Origin: Leptoclinus maculatus
Lineage: Eukaryota > Chordata > Actinopteri > Perciformes > Stichaeidae
Reading direction: 5' to 3'
NCBI GenBank assembly: GCA_032191485.1
Contig: JAVDOI010000008.1
Span: 17,538,674 to 17,602,673 of the forward strand
DNA length: 64,000 bases
The translations under genes and the position numbers were made by a program. Of the stretch, positions 51,201 through 61,860 are shown piece after piece (the first letter of the stretch is position 1; each line of letters begins with the position of its first letter). Below the pieces are notes generated by a model. The model saw only the letters and a program-made list of their open reading frames with translations. It ran no database searches and was not told where the DNA came from.

Positions 51201-53676
51201 CAGGAATTATTTTCTCATGCACAAAACTATATTGATTTATTTTACTAAACATATTCCACTTAAGTTGAAATTGAAGTGGGTGTTTCTTCCTTCTACCAAT
51301 CTTCAGTTTAGCGCTCGAGTCAGGCCTCTCAATGCTCTTCTTGTTAGCCTTTGGAAACAGGAATTTCTTCTCTTTATTGCTGAATACATGAAAGAGTTGG
51401 TGTTGATTAAGGAGGCCTTTTAAGCTGTGAAAGCCCTAAATGTGCTGTGTCCTTAGTAAGATGAAAAGGAGTCGAAGTTAGCCGGAGTTGTTCCTTACCT
51501 TCGCTCTTCCAATGGGAGAACCTTTGGGAGGATGCCTAAGAGAGAGAGACAAACTTGAAGCCCTTATTCTCTATGCTAATTTCTCTGCATTTTACTTGTA
51601 ATTATGCCCCAGCATCCTCCTTTCTTTCCCTCTCTCCTCTCTTTTCTTCTCCGACTGCACACCCTCCCTACTTGTCTCTTATTGCTGATGAAACACTTTC
51701 CTGCTTGCTCCATCTCCTTCATTTTCAAACACCAGCCACATCTTTTAGACCTTACCCTTCTGTTCACCAAAGAGTATTTGATTACTTCCATCCTCATAGA
51801 AGTAGTCCCCCCCCCCCCCACACCCCCACTAGATGAAACAAAATGCATTTTTGTTTCTGACTTCATCGCTCTACAGAGGGAATTGGAACAACATGGCCCT
51901 TCATCGATGCGCCGTGGATGTCTGTTCCAGCCAGAAAGTGTTTTGTGGTGACGTGTGTCCCCCTTTCTCCTTCTAACATGTCACTTTCCCTCCGTCTCAA
52001 CGCTGCCAATGCCCATATTTATTTTATCTCGCTAATGTGGGTCACCCCTGCGTGGCGGCCATCAGCGAGGCACAGTCAAATAGCCGCGTGTGAAGCCTAT
52101 ACCTTTTGGCATGATTTATGGGCCGCCGTGACGCTCGGCTCTCAGAAGGGCCGCCATTGTCCTGCTTCAGCTCTCGACTCTCGACGTAGGGGCGCTTTGT
52201 CCGCGCTGAGCCAAACCAGACCCCCGTCTTTAAAAAGAATCAAATTATTTCATCATGTTGGAAATGAAAAGGCTGTAATTACTCCTAATTAGACCCTGAC
52301 TTTTTCTTTTTTACTTCTTTCTTTTTCTCCTCCTCCTCTCTTTTCTCACTCCGGAGTTTCGGAGGTGAATTCTTTTTTTTCCAGAGGCTCGGAGATTGCT
52401 CTAAATCAGAGCCGTCGGGAGTGGAGAGTAGGAAACAATTTTCTGTTCAGTTTGAAATTGATTAATATAGGCTTTTGACAGCTCCTCTGGCTTTGATATC
52501 CACGGAGAGGGGGGGAGGTCTGAGGTGGTGCGATGACACTCTAATGTTTGCTTTAAAGCCCTACCTTAATGGGGCTGGCTCCACAATGTCATGATGTTTC
52601 ACGAGCCAGAGGAAAAATGAGAGGCAAAACACACCATTTGTGGAGTGTTAAAGCTCACGTCTGTCCGTGTGTGTTTGAGCGTCTACATGTGGGAATCCTT
52701 GGTGGACCGTCTACCTCATCGGTTGGGGAGAGTGTGTGTGTCTGTGCAGCCGTGTAGGGTTTCCCTTCCAATAACACCCCTCCACGCCTAATGGCCGGCT
52801 ATCACGGAAAATCATTTTCTGCCTGTCGACTATTTACATGTGTCTTTACCACACAAGTCTTGTCGTTTTTAGGCGGCACAACAATTTGCTAAGCAAATCC
52901 ACTCGCCATTTATCTATCAAAGGGGGTGTGGGGGGGGGGGGGGGGGGGGGCTGTTGGCATGTGTGTCTGGAGAATGTTGGAGTTGGGAGGCAGCGGATGA
53001 TGATGGCGGAGGGCTTTTCAGAGAAGGTGGGGGAGCATTGAGGGAAGCAAATATTTTCTCTGGCTTGCGACAGCATAGTGAAAACACACTCCTGATGCTG
53101 ATGTGTATTAGAAGTGAGCCGGGCAAATACTAGCACTGCCTTACAGTGGCAGAGTGGTGGTGGGCGGAGTTCACTGGGCTGCTCTCATATCACCAACACC
53201 ACTGGTAGATTAAAAAAAAAAAAAAAAAAAGGGCTGCCACAAAATAATGATGTATTCTTACTTCTAACATCATTTCTTTTTTTGTTGTTGCCAGAGGAGG
53301 AAGTTTAAAACAACACTTCAAATACGTAGGGCTTATTCTGGGCTGCAAGTAGCGATTATTTTCATGATCAATGAGTTGATCAACTTATTTCTCAATGAAT
53401 CTGTTAATTGTATGCTCTATGAAACATCAACATATAGTGGAGGATGCCACATCATTCCAACGTGTCTTGTTTTGTCAACGACCCAACGATGTACAGTTCA
53501 CTCTAGTGATGTAAAACAGAGGAAAGAAGAAAATCCTCACAATTGACAAGCTGGAAGTGTAAATTGTTAAAAAATGGACTTGAAGGATACTTGGAAGTTT
53601 CAATGTGCCCAAGGAATTTAGTGAATTGTGGAAAATAAAGTCTATATATGACTGACACACTTCATGCCCAGTTTAC

Positions 53677-53763
<87 letters not shown>

Positions 53764-54290
53764 GGTGGATATGTAATAGGTGGACTTTTTCGCCATACAG
53801 GCCCGGTTGTGGTTTGGATGGACTACCCTTTCCTGAGGTCTCACAGCTTTGGCAGTTAGATTAAAACACTTCAAAAAATCTGAAAAAAATTCAGCTCACT
53901 TTAGATTTCAGATACAACCTACGCAACTTCATACACAGCAACCTAATTATATTGTGGTATAGGCAGACAGTTCTATTTTGACAAAAGTGTGACTTATAAG
54001 GACCAAAAAAACACTGTTGGGTCTTTAAAGGGACAATGATCCCGCCCTCCTCATTAACATAAATACACTAACCTGACAGGACACAGCATTACTGGAACAG
54101 TCAATTTAATATCAAAATTAATCTTAATGGATGACCAAATTGGAGGCATGCAAGTTGGCCCCCTCCAGAGTGAGACAGTATGTGTGTAGATATATCTATC
54201 TACACAGAGAGAATCAGCGAGTGCCTGAACAACCTGGCTTCAATCTCTGGCTTTCATTTAACATGAAAAAAACAACAAAGAGCTGGGGCG
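48211..54290 (+). other. znf407: Presumed znf407 intron 4, distal part in window
   Basis: Poly-C about 48215-48234, G-rich patches near 49456-49490, 50491-50506 and 52929-52950, poly-A about 53211-53230, a pyrimidine-rich patch about 51610-51660 and (CA)n at 53682-53759. No coding exon is recognised. From about 53.3 kb the sequence becomes AT-rich and leads into the 3' end of the minus-strand gene. Confidence 0.6.
53682..53759 (+). repeat. (CA)n microsatellite, 78 bp
   Basis: Perfect CA run of 39 units downstream of the minus-strand gene's terminal exon. Confidence 0.97.
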
Positions 54291-54308
54291 CTTTATCATT
54301 CAGTCAAG

Positions 54309-54314
54309 TTTATT
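54309..54314 (-). terminator. Poly(A) signal candidate, minus-strand gene
   Basis: AATAAA on the minus strand, about 570 nt after the stop codon of the terminal exon. If used, the 3' UTR would include the whole GACAGAGA minisatellite. Confidence 0.4.
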
Positions 54315-54391
54315 AAGTTGAAACTCAGGCAACGAGGAACCAGACTAAATTTGTTTTGTACACAACTCTTGTTTGACATACAAACAACCGA

Positions 54392-54811
54392 AGAGAAAGA
54401 GAGAGAGAGACAGAGAGCGAGACAGAGACACAGCGAGAGAGAGAGACACAGAGAGACATAAAGACAGCGAGACAGACAGAGAGAGACACAGAGGGACACA
54501 AAGACAGCGAGAGACAGACAGAGACACACAAAGACAGCGAGAGACAGACAGAGACACAGCGAGAGAGAGACAGACAGAGACACAAAGACAGCGAGAGAGG
54601 GACACAAAGACAGCGAGAGACAGACACAGACAGAGACACAAAGACAGCGAGAGAGAGACAGACAGAGACACAAAGACAGCGAGAGAGAGACAGACAGAGA
54701 CACAAAGACAGCGAGAGAGAGACAGACAGAGGGACACAAAGACAGCGAGAGAGACACAGAGGGACACAAAGACAGCGAGAGAGAGAGATACACACAGAGA
54801 GATGAGTAGAA
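54392..54811. repeat. Purine-rich minisatellite in probable 3' UTR
   Basis: Irregular tandem repeat with a unit of roughly 30 bp such as ACAAAGACAGCGAGAGAGAG followed by ACAGACAGAG. About a dozen imperfect copies are seen, and units expand by internal GA slippage. The minus-strand Leu/Ser/Cys-rich frames (up to 235 codons) are translations of it and not genes. In the sense of the minus-strand gene the transcript would be CU-rich. Confidence 0.9.
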
Positions 54812-54885
54812 CATACACAATGCAAAAGAGAACATATGAACATTAACTTTCTTGCCAAAAAAATAAAATAAAAACAAATGTTTGT

Positions 54886-55200
54886 TTACAGCTTCTGTGA
54901 CTGTCTTTTTACAGCTGTTCCCCGATTCCGAACGAAGTCTCTGACATTTTGCACAGTTCTTTGTTCCAAGACTGGTCCTTCCACCAACTTGCAGTGACTG
55001 CATTCGTTCTTGGTGGCCAGGTGACCTTCATGAATGTGATATTTGAAGTGCCGCATTACCGCTGCAACCTCAGCCTTGGACCACGCTTTCTTTGTCCGTC
55101 TTCTGGACCCAGCATCTTTTTTATTTGGGTCATTCTCAGCTGTCTCAATCTTGACAGTCCAGTCACTCTCAGCTCTCTCCATTTGCTCACTCTCAGTCAT
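54886..55200 (-). CDS. Unnamed gene, terminal exon: acidic head plus SANT/Myb-like tail
   Basis: The 104 codons start at MTESEQMERAESD directly after a TTTTATCTGCTACAG acceptor. Residues 1-26 are homologous to the duplicated upstream exons. Then comes a basic KKAWSKAEVAAVMRHF motif (W40), a CSHC pair (C67, C70) and a RDFVRNRGTAVKRQ end before TAA. The W...EV...V..HF...DFVRNR pattern resembles a small SANT/Myb-like domain that, from memory, closes many uncharacterised, often multicopy fish proteins; a DNA-binding role is inferred. Entry in phase 0 allows joining to any upstream exon of the gene. It could be a domesticated mobile-element gene or one still mobile. Confidence 0.65.
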   Translation of the reverse strand: MTESEQMERAESDWTVKIETAENDPNKKDAGSRRRTKKAWSKAEVAAVMRHFKYHIHEGHLATKNECSHCKLVEGPVLEQRTVQNVRDFVRNRGTAVKRQSQKL

Positions 55201-56029
55201 CTGTAGCAGATAAAAAATGAGAAGCACAATGAATAGAGAGAAACTGGAAATGTACCATTACAGAGAATATTTGGGGTTTTAATGAGAGAAACAATCCTAC
55301 TGTTGCTAAAACTTTGTTTTGAACCTAACTAATTTGTGGCCCCACAAGTTTCCAGGGGCATTTCCTTATCAAGACCCTGCAAAAAAGGTATTATCATATA
55401 TATCTTGAAGACTGGGTGCTTCTTGTGTAACATTATGTGGAAGTTATGACTCTGTTTTTGCCTTTATAGTTCTTATATAAGCTATGATTGATAAGTTAAA
55501 CCGACGTACAGATAACATGCAGGTTGTGTAAATATTCTTAAAAACCAAAGTGCTTGATACACACACAATACTGACTTACACTTGGAAAAGCATTTAATGA
55601 GACGGCTGTCCCTATAAAACATATGACACACAGGCAGCTGTACACACACACACTATCAACATATTGGTAGATTTAGACTGTCTCATGTCCTCACATACCA
55701 CTGTTCCTATACACCATAAGAGGCAACTACACACACACACACACACCAAGTAGATTTATAGAATGTCGATTCTAATTCTGAATGTCTAATGTCCTTACAT
55801 ACCACTGTCCCTATACACCATATGAGGCAACTACACACACACACACACACACACCAAGTAGATTTAGAGACTGTTGATTCTGATTATAATTCTGAATGTC
55901 TAATGTCCTTACATACCACTGTCCCTATACACCATATGAGGCAACTGCGCACACACACACACAAATGAAACATGATTTAATGTTTTTTCACAAGTAATGT
56001 AATTAAACTTAATTTTAGACTTTGTTTAC

Positions 56030-56128
56030 CTTTTCAACCCTGTTGAGGGGACCAAGTTGTGGACATGTTTTATTCAGGCCATCCACAGAGGTCTCAATCT
56101 TGTCAGTCCCATCACTCTCAGTTATCAT
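56030..56128 (-). CDS. Duplicated acidic exon, copy c (33 codons)
   Basis: Starts MITESDGTDKIETSVDG and ends NRVEK before a GTAAAC donor. Phase 0 at both ends. Compared with copy b it lacks 24 nt (8 codons), a deletion between two GAGAGTGA direct repeats, so frame is kept. The product would be an acidic segment with no domain I recognise. Confidence 0.6.
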
Positions 56129-56952
56129 CTGTAGCAGATAAAAAAGGAGAAGCACAATGAATAGAGAGAAACTGGAAATGTACCATTACAGAGAATATTT
56201 TGGGTTTTAATGAGAGAAACAATCCTACTGTTGCTAAAACTTTGTTTTGAACCTAACTAATTTGTGGCCCCACAAGTTTCCAGGGGCATTTCCTTATCAA
56301 GACCCTGCAAAAAAGGTATTATCATATATATCTTGAAGACTGGGTGCTTCTTGTGTAACATTATGTGGAAGTTATGACTGTGTTTTTGCCTTTATAGTTC
56401 TTATATAAGCTACGATTGATAAGTTAAACAGACATACAGATCACATGCAGGTTGTGTATTATTCTTAAAAACCAAAGTGCTTGATACACACACAATACTG
56501 ACTTACACTTGGAAAAGCATTTAATGAGACGGCTGTCCCTATAAAACATATGACACACAGGCAGCTGTACACACACACTATCAACATATTGGTAGATTTA
56601 GACTGTCTCATGTCCTCACATACCACTGTTCCTATACACCATAAGAGGCAACTACACACACACACACACACCAAGTAGATTTATAGAATGTCGATTCTAA
56701 TTCTGAATGTCTAATGTCCTTACATACCACTGTCCCTATACACCATATGAGGCAACTACACACACACACACACACACCAAGTAGATTTAGAGACTGTCGA
56801 TTCTGATTATAATTCTGAATGTCTAATGTCCTTACATACCACTGTCCCTATACACCATATGAGGCAACTGCGCACACACACACACAAATGAAACATGATT
56901 TAATGTTTTTTCACAAGTAATGTAATTAAACTTAATTTTAGACTTTGTTTAC

Positions 56953-57075
56953 CTTTTCAACCCTGTTGAGGGGACCAAGTTGTGGACATGTTTTATTCAG
57001 GCCATCCACAGAGGTCTCAATCTTGTCAGTCCCATCACTCTCAGCAGTCTCAATCAGCTCACTCTCAGTTATCAT
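56953..57075 (-). CDS. Duplicated acidic exon, copy b (41 codons)
   Basis: The most complete copy: MITESELIETAESDG, then a GTDKIETSVDG segment and a CPQLGPLNRVEK end. Acceptor TATCTGCTACAG and donor GTAAACAAAG are shared with the other copies. Symmetric phase 0 means inclusion or skipping does not disturb the frame. Homology to the start of the terminal exon shows that both derive from one ancestral exon. Confidence 0.65.
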
Positions 57076-57906
57076 CTGTAGCAGATAAAAAAGGAGAAGC
57101 ACAATGAATAGAGAGAAACTGGAAATGTACCATTACAGAGAATATTTTGGGTTTTAATGAGAGAAACAATCCTACTGTTGCTAAAACTTAGTTTTGAACC
57201 TAACTAATTTGTGGCCCCACAAGTTTCCAGGGGCATTTCCTTATCAAGACCCTGCAAAAAAGGTATTATCATATATATCTTGAAGACTGGGTGCTTCTTG
57301 TGCAACATTATGTGGAAGTTATGACTGTGTTTTTGCCTTTATAGTTCTTATATAAGCTACGATTGATAAGTTAAACAGACATACAGATCACATGCAGGTT
57401 GTGTAAATATTCTTAAAAACCAAAGTGCTTGATACACACACAATACTGACTTACACTTGGAAAAGCATTTAATGAGACGGCTGTCCCTATAAAACATATA
57501 ACACACAGGCAGCTGCACACACACCATCAACATATTGGTAGATTTAGACAATGTCTCATGTCCTCACATACCACTGTCCCTATAAACCACAAGAGGCAAC
57601 TACACACACACACACACACACCAAGTACATTTAGAGAATGTCGATTCTGATTCTAATTCTGAATGTCTAATGTCCTTACATACCACTGTCCCTATACACC
57701 ATAAGAGGCAACTACACACACACACACACACAGTACATTTAGAGAATGTCGATTCTGATTATAATTCTGAATGTCTAATGTCCTTACATACCACTGTCCC
57801 TATACACCATATGAGGCAACTGCGCACACACACACACACAAATGAAACATGATTTAATGTTTTTTCACAAGGAATGTAATTAAACTTAATTTTAGACTTC
57901 GTTTAC

Positions 57907-58017
57907 CTTTTCAACCCTGTTGAGGGGACCAAGTTGTGGACATGTTTGATTCAGGCCATCCACAGAGGTCTCAATCTTGTCAGTCTCGTCACTCTGAGCA
58001 GTCTCAATCAGCTCACT
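57907..58017 (-). CDS. Duplicated acidic exon, copy a (37 codons, shifted acceptor)
   Basis: Same exon with a 2-nt deletion near its 5' end. With the standard acceptor (exon to 58027) it reads four codons and then hits TGA. An AG ten bases downstream (GATGACAG, then AGTGAG) gives an exon of 111 nt that is open and phase 0 throughout (SELIETAQSDETDKIET and onward to VEK). Either the downstream AG is used, the exon is skipped, or it is dead. Coordinates here assume the downstream acceptor. Confidence 0.45.
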
Positions 58018-58399
58018 CTGTCATCATCTGTAGCAGATAAAAAGGGGAGGAAAGGGAAAATGAATAGAGAGGATCTGGGAATGTACCATCAAGTGTTGTA
58101 ATAATAGATGATTATATCAGGGAATGATGAAGGTGAGAGCGAACACCTATTGCCGATGCCTTTGCCAGTGTAAAACTACATTTGGCTCACTTCCCTAGAG
58201 TGTATTAAATTATTACTATTATTATTATCATAATTATTGTTATTAGGCTATATTGAATTTTCCCCGTCATAGTTTCACGGCGCGATGCCCCGCATATAAT
58301 TGACACTTGCCACCGACACACACACCGTCTGGTTGTAGATATAACCTATATCTAATAAATTGGGCTGTACCGAACATTTCAAAGCTTTATTCAGAATAT

Positions 58400-59710
58400 T
58401 ACCTTTTAAACCCTAGTCCTATTTTTAGGCCTCTGCTCAAAAATAGCATACCCATACTAAAAAGACTAATTCTGTAACTACAAGGTCTATTTTAATAATT
58501 TTGATGTTATAAAACATAACACTTGTGAGATTTGTTCAGATGGGTAAATATTGTGTATATGTTACTGGTTAATAGCAAATGAAGATGGCACACAGCTCAA
58601 ATTGAAAATTTTCAGATTCGTCTGAAAAAAAGGCACTTTTATTGGTATTATGTCTTGAAATGAGGCAGTGCTGACCCTAAAAAAATGTGGCTTTGATAAA
58701 GTGAAGCAGGACAAAGTTAGAGAGGTTTGAGTACAGAGAGGTCAGGCAGAATTGTCATTTTGGAACCAGCTGTTCCAGCCTGTTCCATTGTACTTTTATA
58801 TACTATATAACTATATATTTCACTTGTTTTATCACTAATAGTGTTCAATCTATCCAAATACAGCAGTTTGGCATCATTTTGAACTTTCAGATGCTCTCAT
58901 AGCCTGTAAATCATGGCTCCATCCTCATCTGACTGCAGGCTTCATGTGTGTATGGAGCTGTATCTCAGCTTCTGATTGGTCAATTCCAGACTATGACACC
59001 TTGTTAGATGCGGAAGGGTGTCAGGAAACCACTGGGTGTAAGCTGGTGTTGACAGAATCGTTAGCCAGTAAAAATCATAAATGCGCCGCGCGTAACCCAG
59101 CATAAAAACTGATTCGCCGAAACTGAAATTCCGTCCCCCAAGCACGGTCCCCCAAGCTTGTCTGACCCCCCTTTCTCCAGGAAACAGTTGAAAAAAGACA
59201 GGAAATACATAGCAACAGTGTATTTTAGCATGGAAAACAGAATATTCTACCTTTTCTTCATGAATCATCTCAAAGTAAGGTGCATTTTGGCTTTTTCTGC
59301 GGTGGAGCGGCTTGGTGTTGTGTTGCTTGTATCGTAATCGTATCGTAATGGTTTCACGGAGAGAAATTCTGACAATATCGCTGGACTCTGTGTCGAATGC
59401 TCGTGCTTTTTGCTCTCTTGGTTGTCCGTGTTAGCCGTTAGCCTTTTGTTAGAAGAGCTCTCCGGAGTGCATGGCTCGCCGAGTCATGGCGAAAAATACG
59501 TGATATTGTGGTAACTCTTCTTGTTGATTATATTAGTTTGTGTATAATTGTGTTTGCAGTGTGTAAAATGGTTTACATGATTAAGTTGCCCAGAATTTCT
59601 TCCTTAAGTCGGTATATAACAAATTATATTTGTTTCTGAAAAGTGCATTCTACGACGCTCTCTTCGCTAAACTGTCTCGCTCGAACCCCAAATGGTCCTC
59701 GCTCGGGCCC
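58400..59710 (+). repeat. Dispersed promoter/first-exon repeat, copy B
   Basis: Colinear with copy A (3337-4690), as judged by shared landmarks: CTGCTCAAAAATAG, CTACAAGGTCTATTTT, TTACTGGTTAATAGCAAATG, a TTGGTCAAT box near 58976 and CCCCCTTTCTCCAGGAAACA. The minus-strand frame at 58942-59268 overlaps it and is not supported. Both copies point rightward. Confidence 0.6.
59230..59274 (+). pseudogene. Orphan start-codon exon in repeat copy B
   Basis: ATG (A at -3, G at +4) followed by 14 codons (MENRIFYLFFMNHLK in full) and a GTAAGG donor in phase 0. The counterpart of 4191-4229, with two extra codons. The shared FFM-HLK ending and the donor suggest common descent of a real exon. Confidence 0.35.
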
Positions 59711-60176
59711 AGAAGGTCATTGAAATTATTATCATCATCAATAACTTACAGCAACATTTCTTGCATAAGTCCCCCTTCTATTCCAAAACACAAAGAATAC
59801 GCCCGCCACCACTGGCAATCGCATCGTGTATTGCAATCTATCAGGGTGTTAATAGGATGATCTAGCAATGGAGATCATCCAACTCCAGGACCATTACAGA
59901 GAATATTTGTGGTTTGAATGAGAGAACCATCCTACTGTTGACAAAAAGAATGAGAGGAAAACTTTGTTTTGAATATAACTAGATCATTTTGGAAGATATA
60001 GACCAAAATTCAAAATCAAAACCATATACCTGACTGAAAAGGCTAAGTTTACTACAAACAAATAACTGTCCAGTTGTCAATTTCAGCCTTGTGTAATTTT
60101 GCACAACTCCAGCAACATCAAAAGATTACATGGGATGGAAAAGTTAAATTTGTTGACACCTTACACCCATATGTAG

Positions 60177-61150
60177 TAGGGTTGGAGGAAAGAAAAATTG
60201 ATTATTAGATGCATCGCGATTCTCTCTTGAAAGAATGACTAGATGCAGAAAACTAAATTGTCAACGTTATGATAAACCTGTGACCCTGGGATGTCCGTTC
60301 CTCACCGCTGCCCCTGAATGCAACAGACGTAATACATTTGCGTCTTGATTACGTTCTAAACGAGGCTAAATACCAGCAGCGTTTTTGTGAGGGTGGCTGA
60401 GCTTGAGCAGCCGAATATGGATACAATCCGACCGGTACCCCCATGGCTTAAAAGCTAACATATGGAAGCATTTATCTTCTTCCTCCGACCAACTCGGAAA
60501 GGGCAAAGCAAATCAGAACTTTCGAGCTATGTTGAACACGTTGGAACCAAAATACAGCGTTCATCTCAATGTTTTTACAGACACAGCGATACTCTGCAAC
60601 CACACGTAAGCTGAAGTCATGGAATCACTGAGGAAAGCGGGTAGGATGGTTGTAACAAACTATGCGTGACATCCATTGCCACAGAATATTGTGGATAAAC
60701 GTGCACTTTATCGATGTATGTATAGTTTGTGTCAACTGTTCCACAAAGCGTTATTTAAGAGCTGAACGCTCATTGCCTATAACAAAGGGATTTGTTATTA
60801 AAGGAAAGTCTTTATTATTATTTTGTGAATAACAGCAGCTTTTTATGTCAAATGATTCAGAACATGCTGAATTCTGTGTTTTTACTACGAGGATGCTGCT
60901 ACAGGTCCGATTTTATTGTTGGTTCTCTTTGCAAAGCTTGGAAATGTAACCCTCCATTTGACACATCTCTTCCGTTTGTTACTAATATTAAATTAAAAAA
61001 AGATAATAGAACTAAATTAATCTGTTTTTTAATTATGAATCATCATCAGATAGTCAGTGAGAAAAAATAAATCATGTATAGAAAAATGTTAATGCATAAA
61101 GAGGAATCAATAATCGTTTCATAATCGCATCGTAGCCCTCTGAATCGGAC
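60177..61150. mobile_element. Degenerate hAT-like element remnant
   Basis: Starts TAGGGTTGGAGGAAAG with AGATGCATCGCGATTCTC, and ends CATAATCGCATCGTAGCCC. From memory these are subterminal motifs of a frequent fish hAT family. The middle holds fragments with coding flavour (60403-60609) that are interrupted, so no transposase remains. It lies in the intron between the Ser-rich exon (61213-61362) and the tandem array. Confidence 0.5.
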
Positions 61151-61212
61151 TTGAAAGTTCAGTTATATGTAGCTTCAAACCTTTTAAAACATAAAAAACG
61201 AATATGACTTAC

Positions 61213-61362
61213 CCTTTCGTATCTTTTGAGCAGACTAGTTGATGCACCTGGAGATCTCTTTTCTTGCCGCTGACTTGCCGACACCTTTTGAGTACTCTTA
61301 GAAGGCTCTGATGTGGGTGGACCCTCACCATGCTCCCCCTCCGAAGACTTTCCTTCAGATTT
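61213..61362 (-). CDS. Unnamed gene, Ser/Lys/Glu-rich linker exon (50 codons)
   Basis: Bounded by an AATATCTTCAG acceptor and a GTAAGT donor, open in phase 0 over exactly 50 codons. It begins KSEGKSSEGEHGEGPPTSEP and ends LLKRYER. Composition is charged and low in hydrophobics, as in a disordered linker. It connects the short upstream exon to the duplicated acidic exons. Another frame gives a stop within three codons, which supports the phase 0 reading. Confidence 0.6.
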
Positions 61363-61745
61363 CTGAAGATATTAAAAACATCAAACCAACGGGATCAAGT
61401 AAAAACTGAATAATCAATACAGCAGAAACTTTGATATTTGTATGTATCAGCATCCCCCCCCCCCCCTATCAACTAACAATGTCAAAAAATGTAAAATCAA
61501 AGGCAATGTGTCATTTAATTTAATTAGACTATGCATTGACATAATATGCATCACCATAGTTTTCCATTAAATTGGAACTCGAACATGAACACCTTAAGGC
61601 AGTCGTGGTAAAGTCTCAGTCTCCTCTCACATTCTTGCTGGCTTATTAGTTCACCTCTATATTCTAACAGAAATTCTCCTTTTCCAAATCGGTTAAGTTT
61701 ATTCATACTTTAATCATGATTACAAAATCAGAACATTCAACTTAC
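61363..61745 (-). other. Intron of the unnamed gene
   Basis: GTAAGT donor at its minus-strand start and AATATCTTCAG at its end. Contains a short poly-C run at about 61454-61467 and AT-rich DNA. Nothing else seen. Confidence 0.5.
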
Positions 61746-61820
61746 CTTTAAAGGCATTGATGTATTTGACGTCAAGTCCCACTTTGTCACCTCCAGTATC
61801 AATGCAAAATTTGGCATCAT
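61746..61820 (-). CDS. Unnamed gene, candidate first coding exon (25 codons)
   Basis: Exon 61746-61860 lies between a GGTAATTTCAG acceptor and a GTAAGT donor. In the frame that joins the next exon it opens with ATG ATG at 61815-61820 (MMPNFALILEVTKWDLTSNT to SMPLK), preceded in frame by TAA. The two other frames either close inside the exon or would produce a stop at the next junction. The sequence is partly hydrophobic but too short to assign. If this exon is skipped, translation could instead begin in the upstream exon (see 62599-62643). Confidence 0.4.
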
Positions 61821-61860
61821 CCTTTGGATTTATGCATCTTCACTGTTGCATATTTTTTTG

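Larger units (their letters stand above)
55201..58093 (-). repeat. Tandem array of ~930-950-bp units, each with an exon
   Basis: The anchor CTGTAGCAGATAAAA recurs at 55201, 56129, 57076 and 58028 (spacings 928, 947 and 952). Units are nearly identical over hundreds of bases, including intronic stretches such as TTTCCAGGGGCATTTCCTTA, so the duplication is recent. Each unit holds one minus-strand exon with acceptor and donor, and an internal minisatellite of about 110 bp built on CATACCACTGTCCCTATA and a (CA)n tract (about 55680-55970, 56600-56890 and 57540-57845). The fourth unit is preserved only up to about 58093, where an insertion breaks it. Confidence 0.92.
58094..59888. mobile_element. 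~1.8-kb insertion splitting tandem unit 4
   Basis: Unit 4 reads up to GGGAATGTACCAT at about 58088-58091 and its expected continuation, ACCATTACAGAGAATATTT, resumes at about 59889. ACCAT is present on both sides, a possible 5-bp target duplication. The insert contains repeat copy B. Its outer parts share an inverted similarity (AACACC ... CGATGC ... TTGCCAGTG on the left, the reverse on the right), as expected of diverged transposon ends. There is no transposase frame. Confidence 0.5.

Noticed and set aside
54296..55003. 235-codon Leu/Ser/Cys-rich minus-strand frame
   Set aside because: Translation of the GACAGAGA minisatellite in a frame other than the terminal exon's.
61746..61860. Alternative reading of this exon (DDAKFCIDTGGDKVG...)
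   Set aside because: It ends in phase 1, which gives a stop just after the junction with 61362, and its upstream part needs a frameshift.
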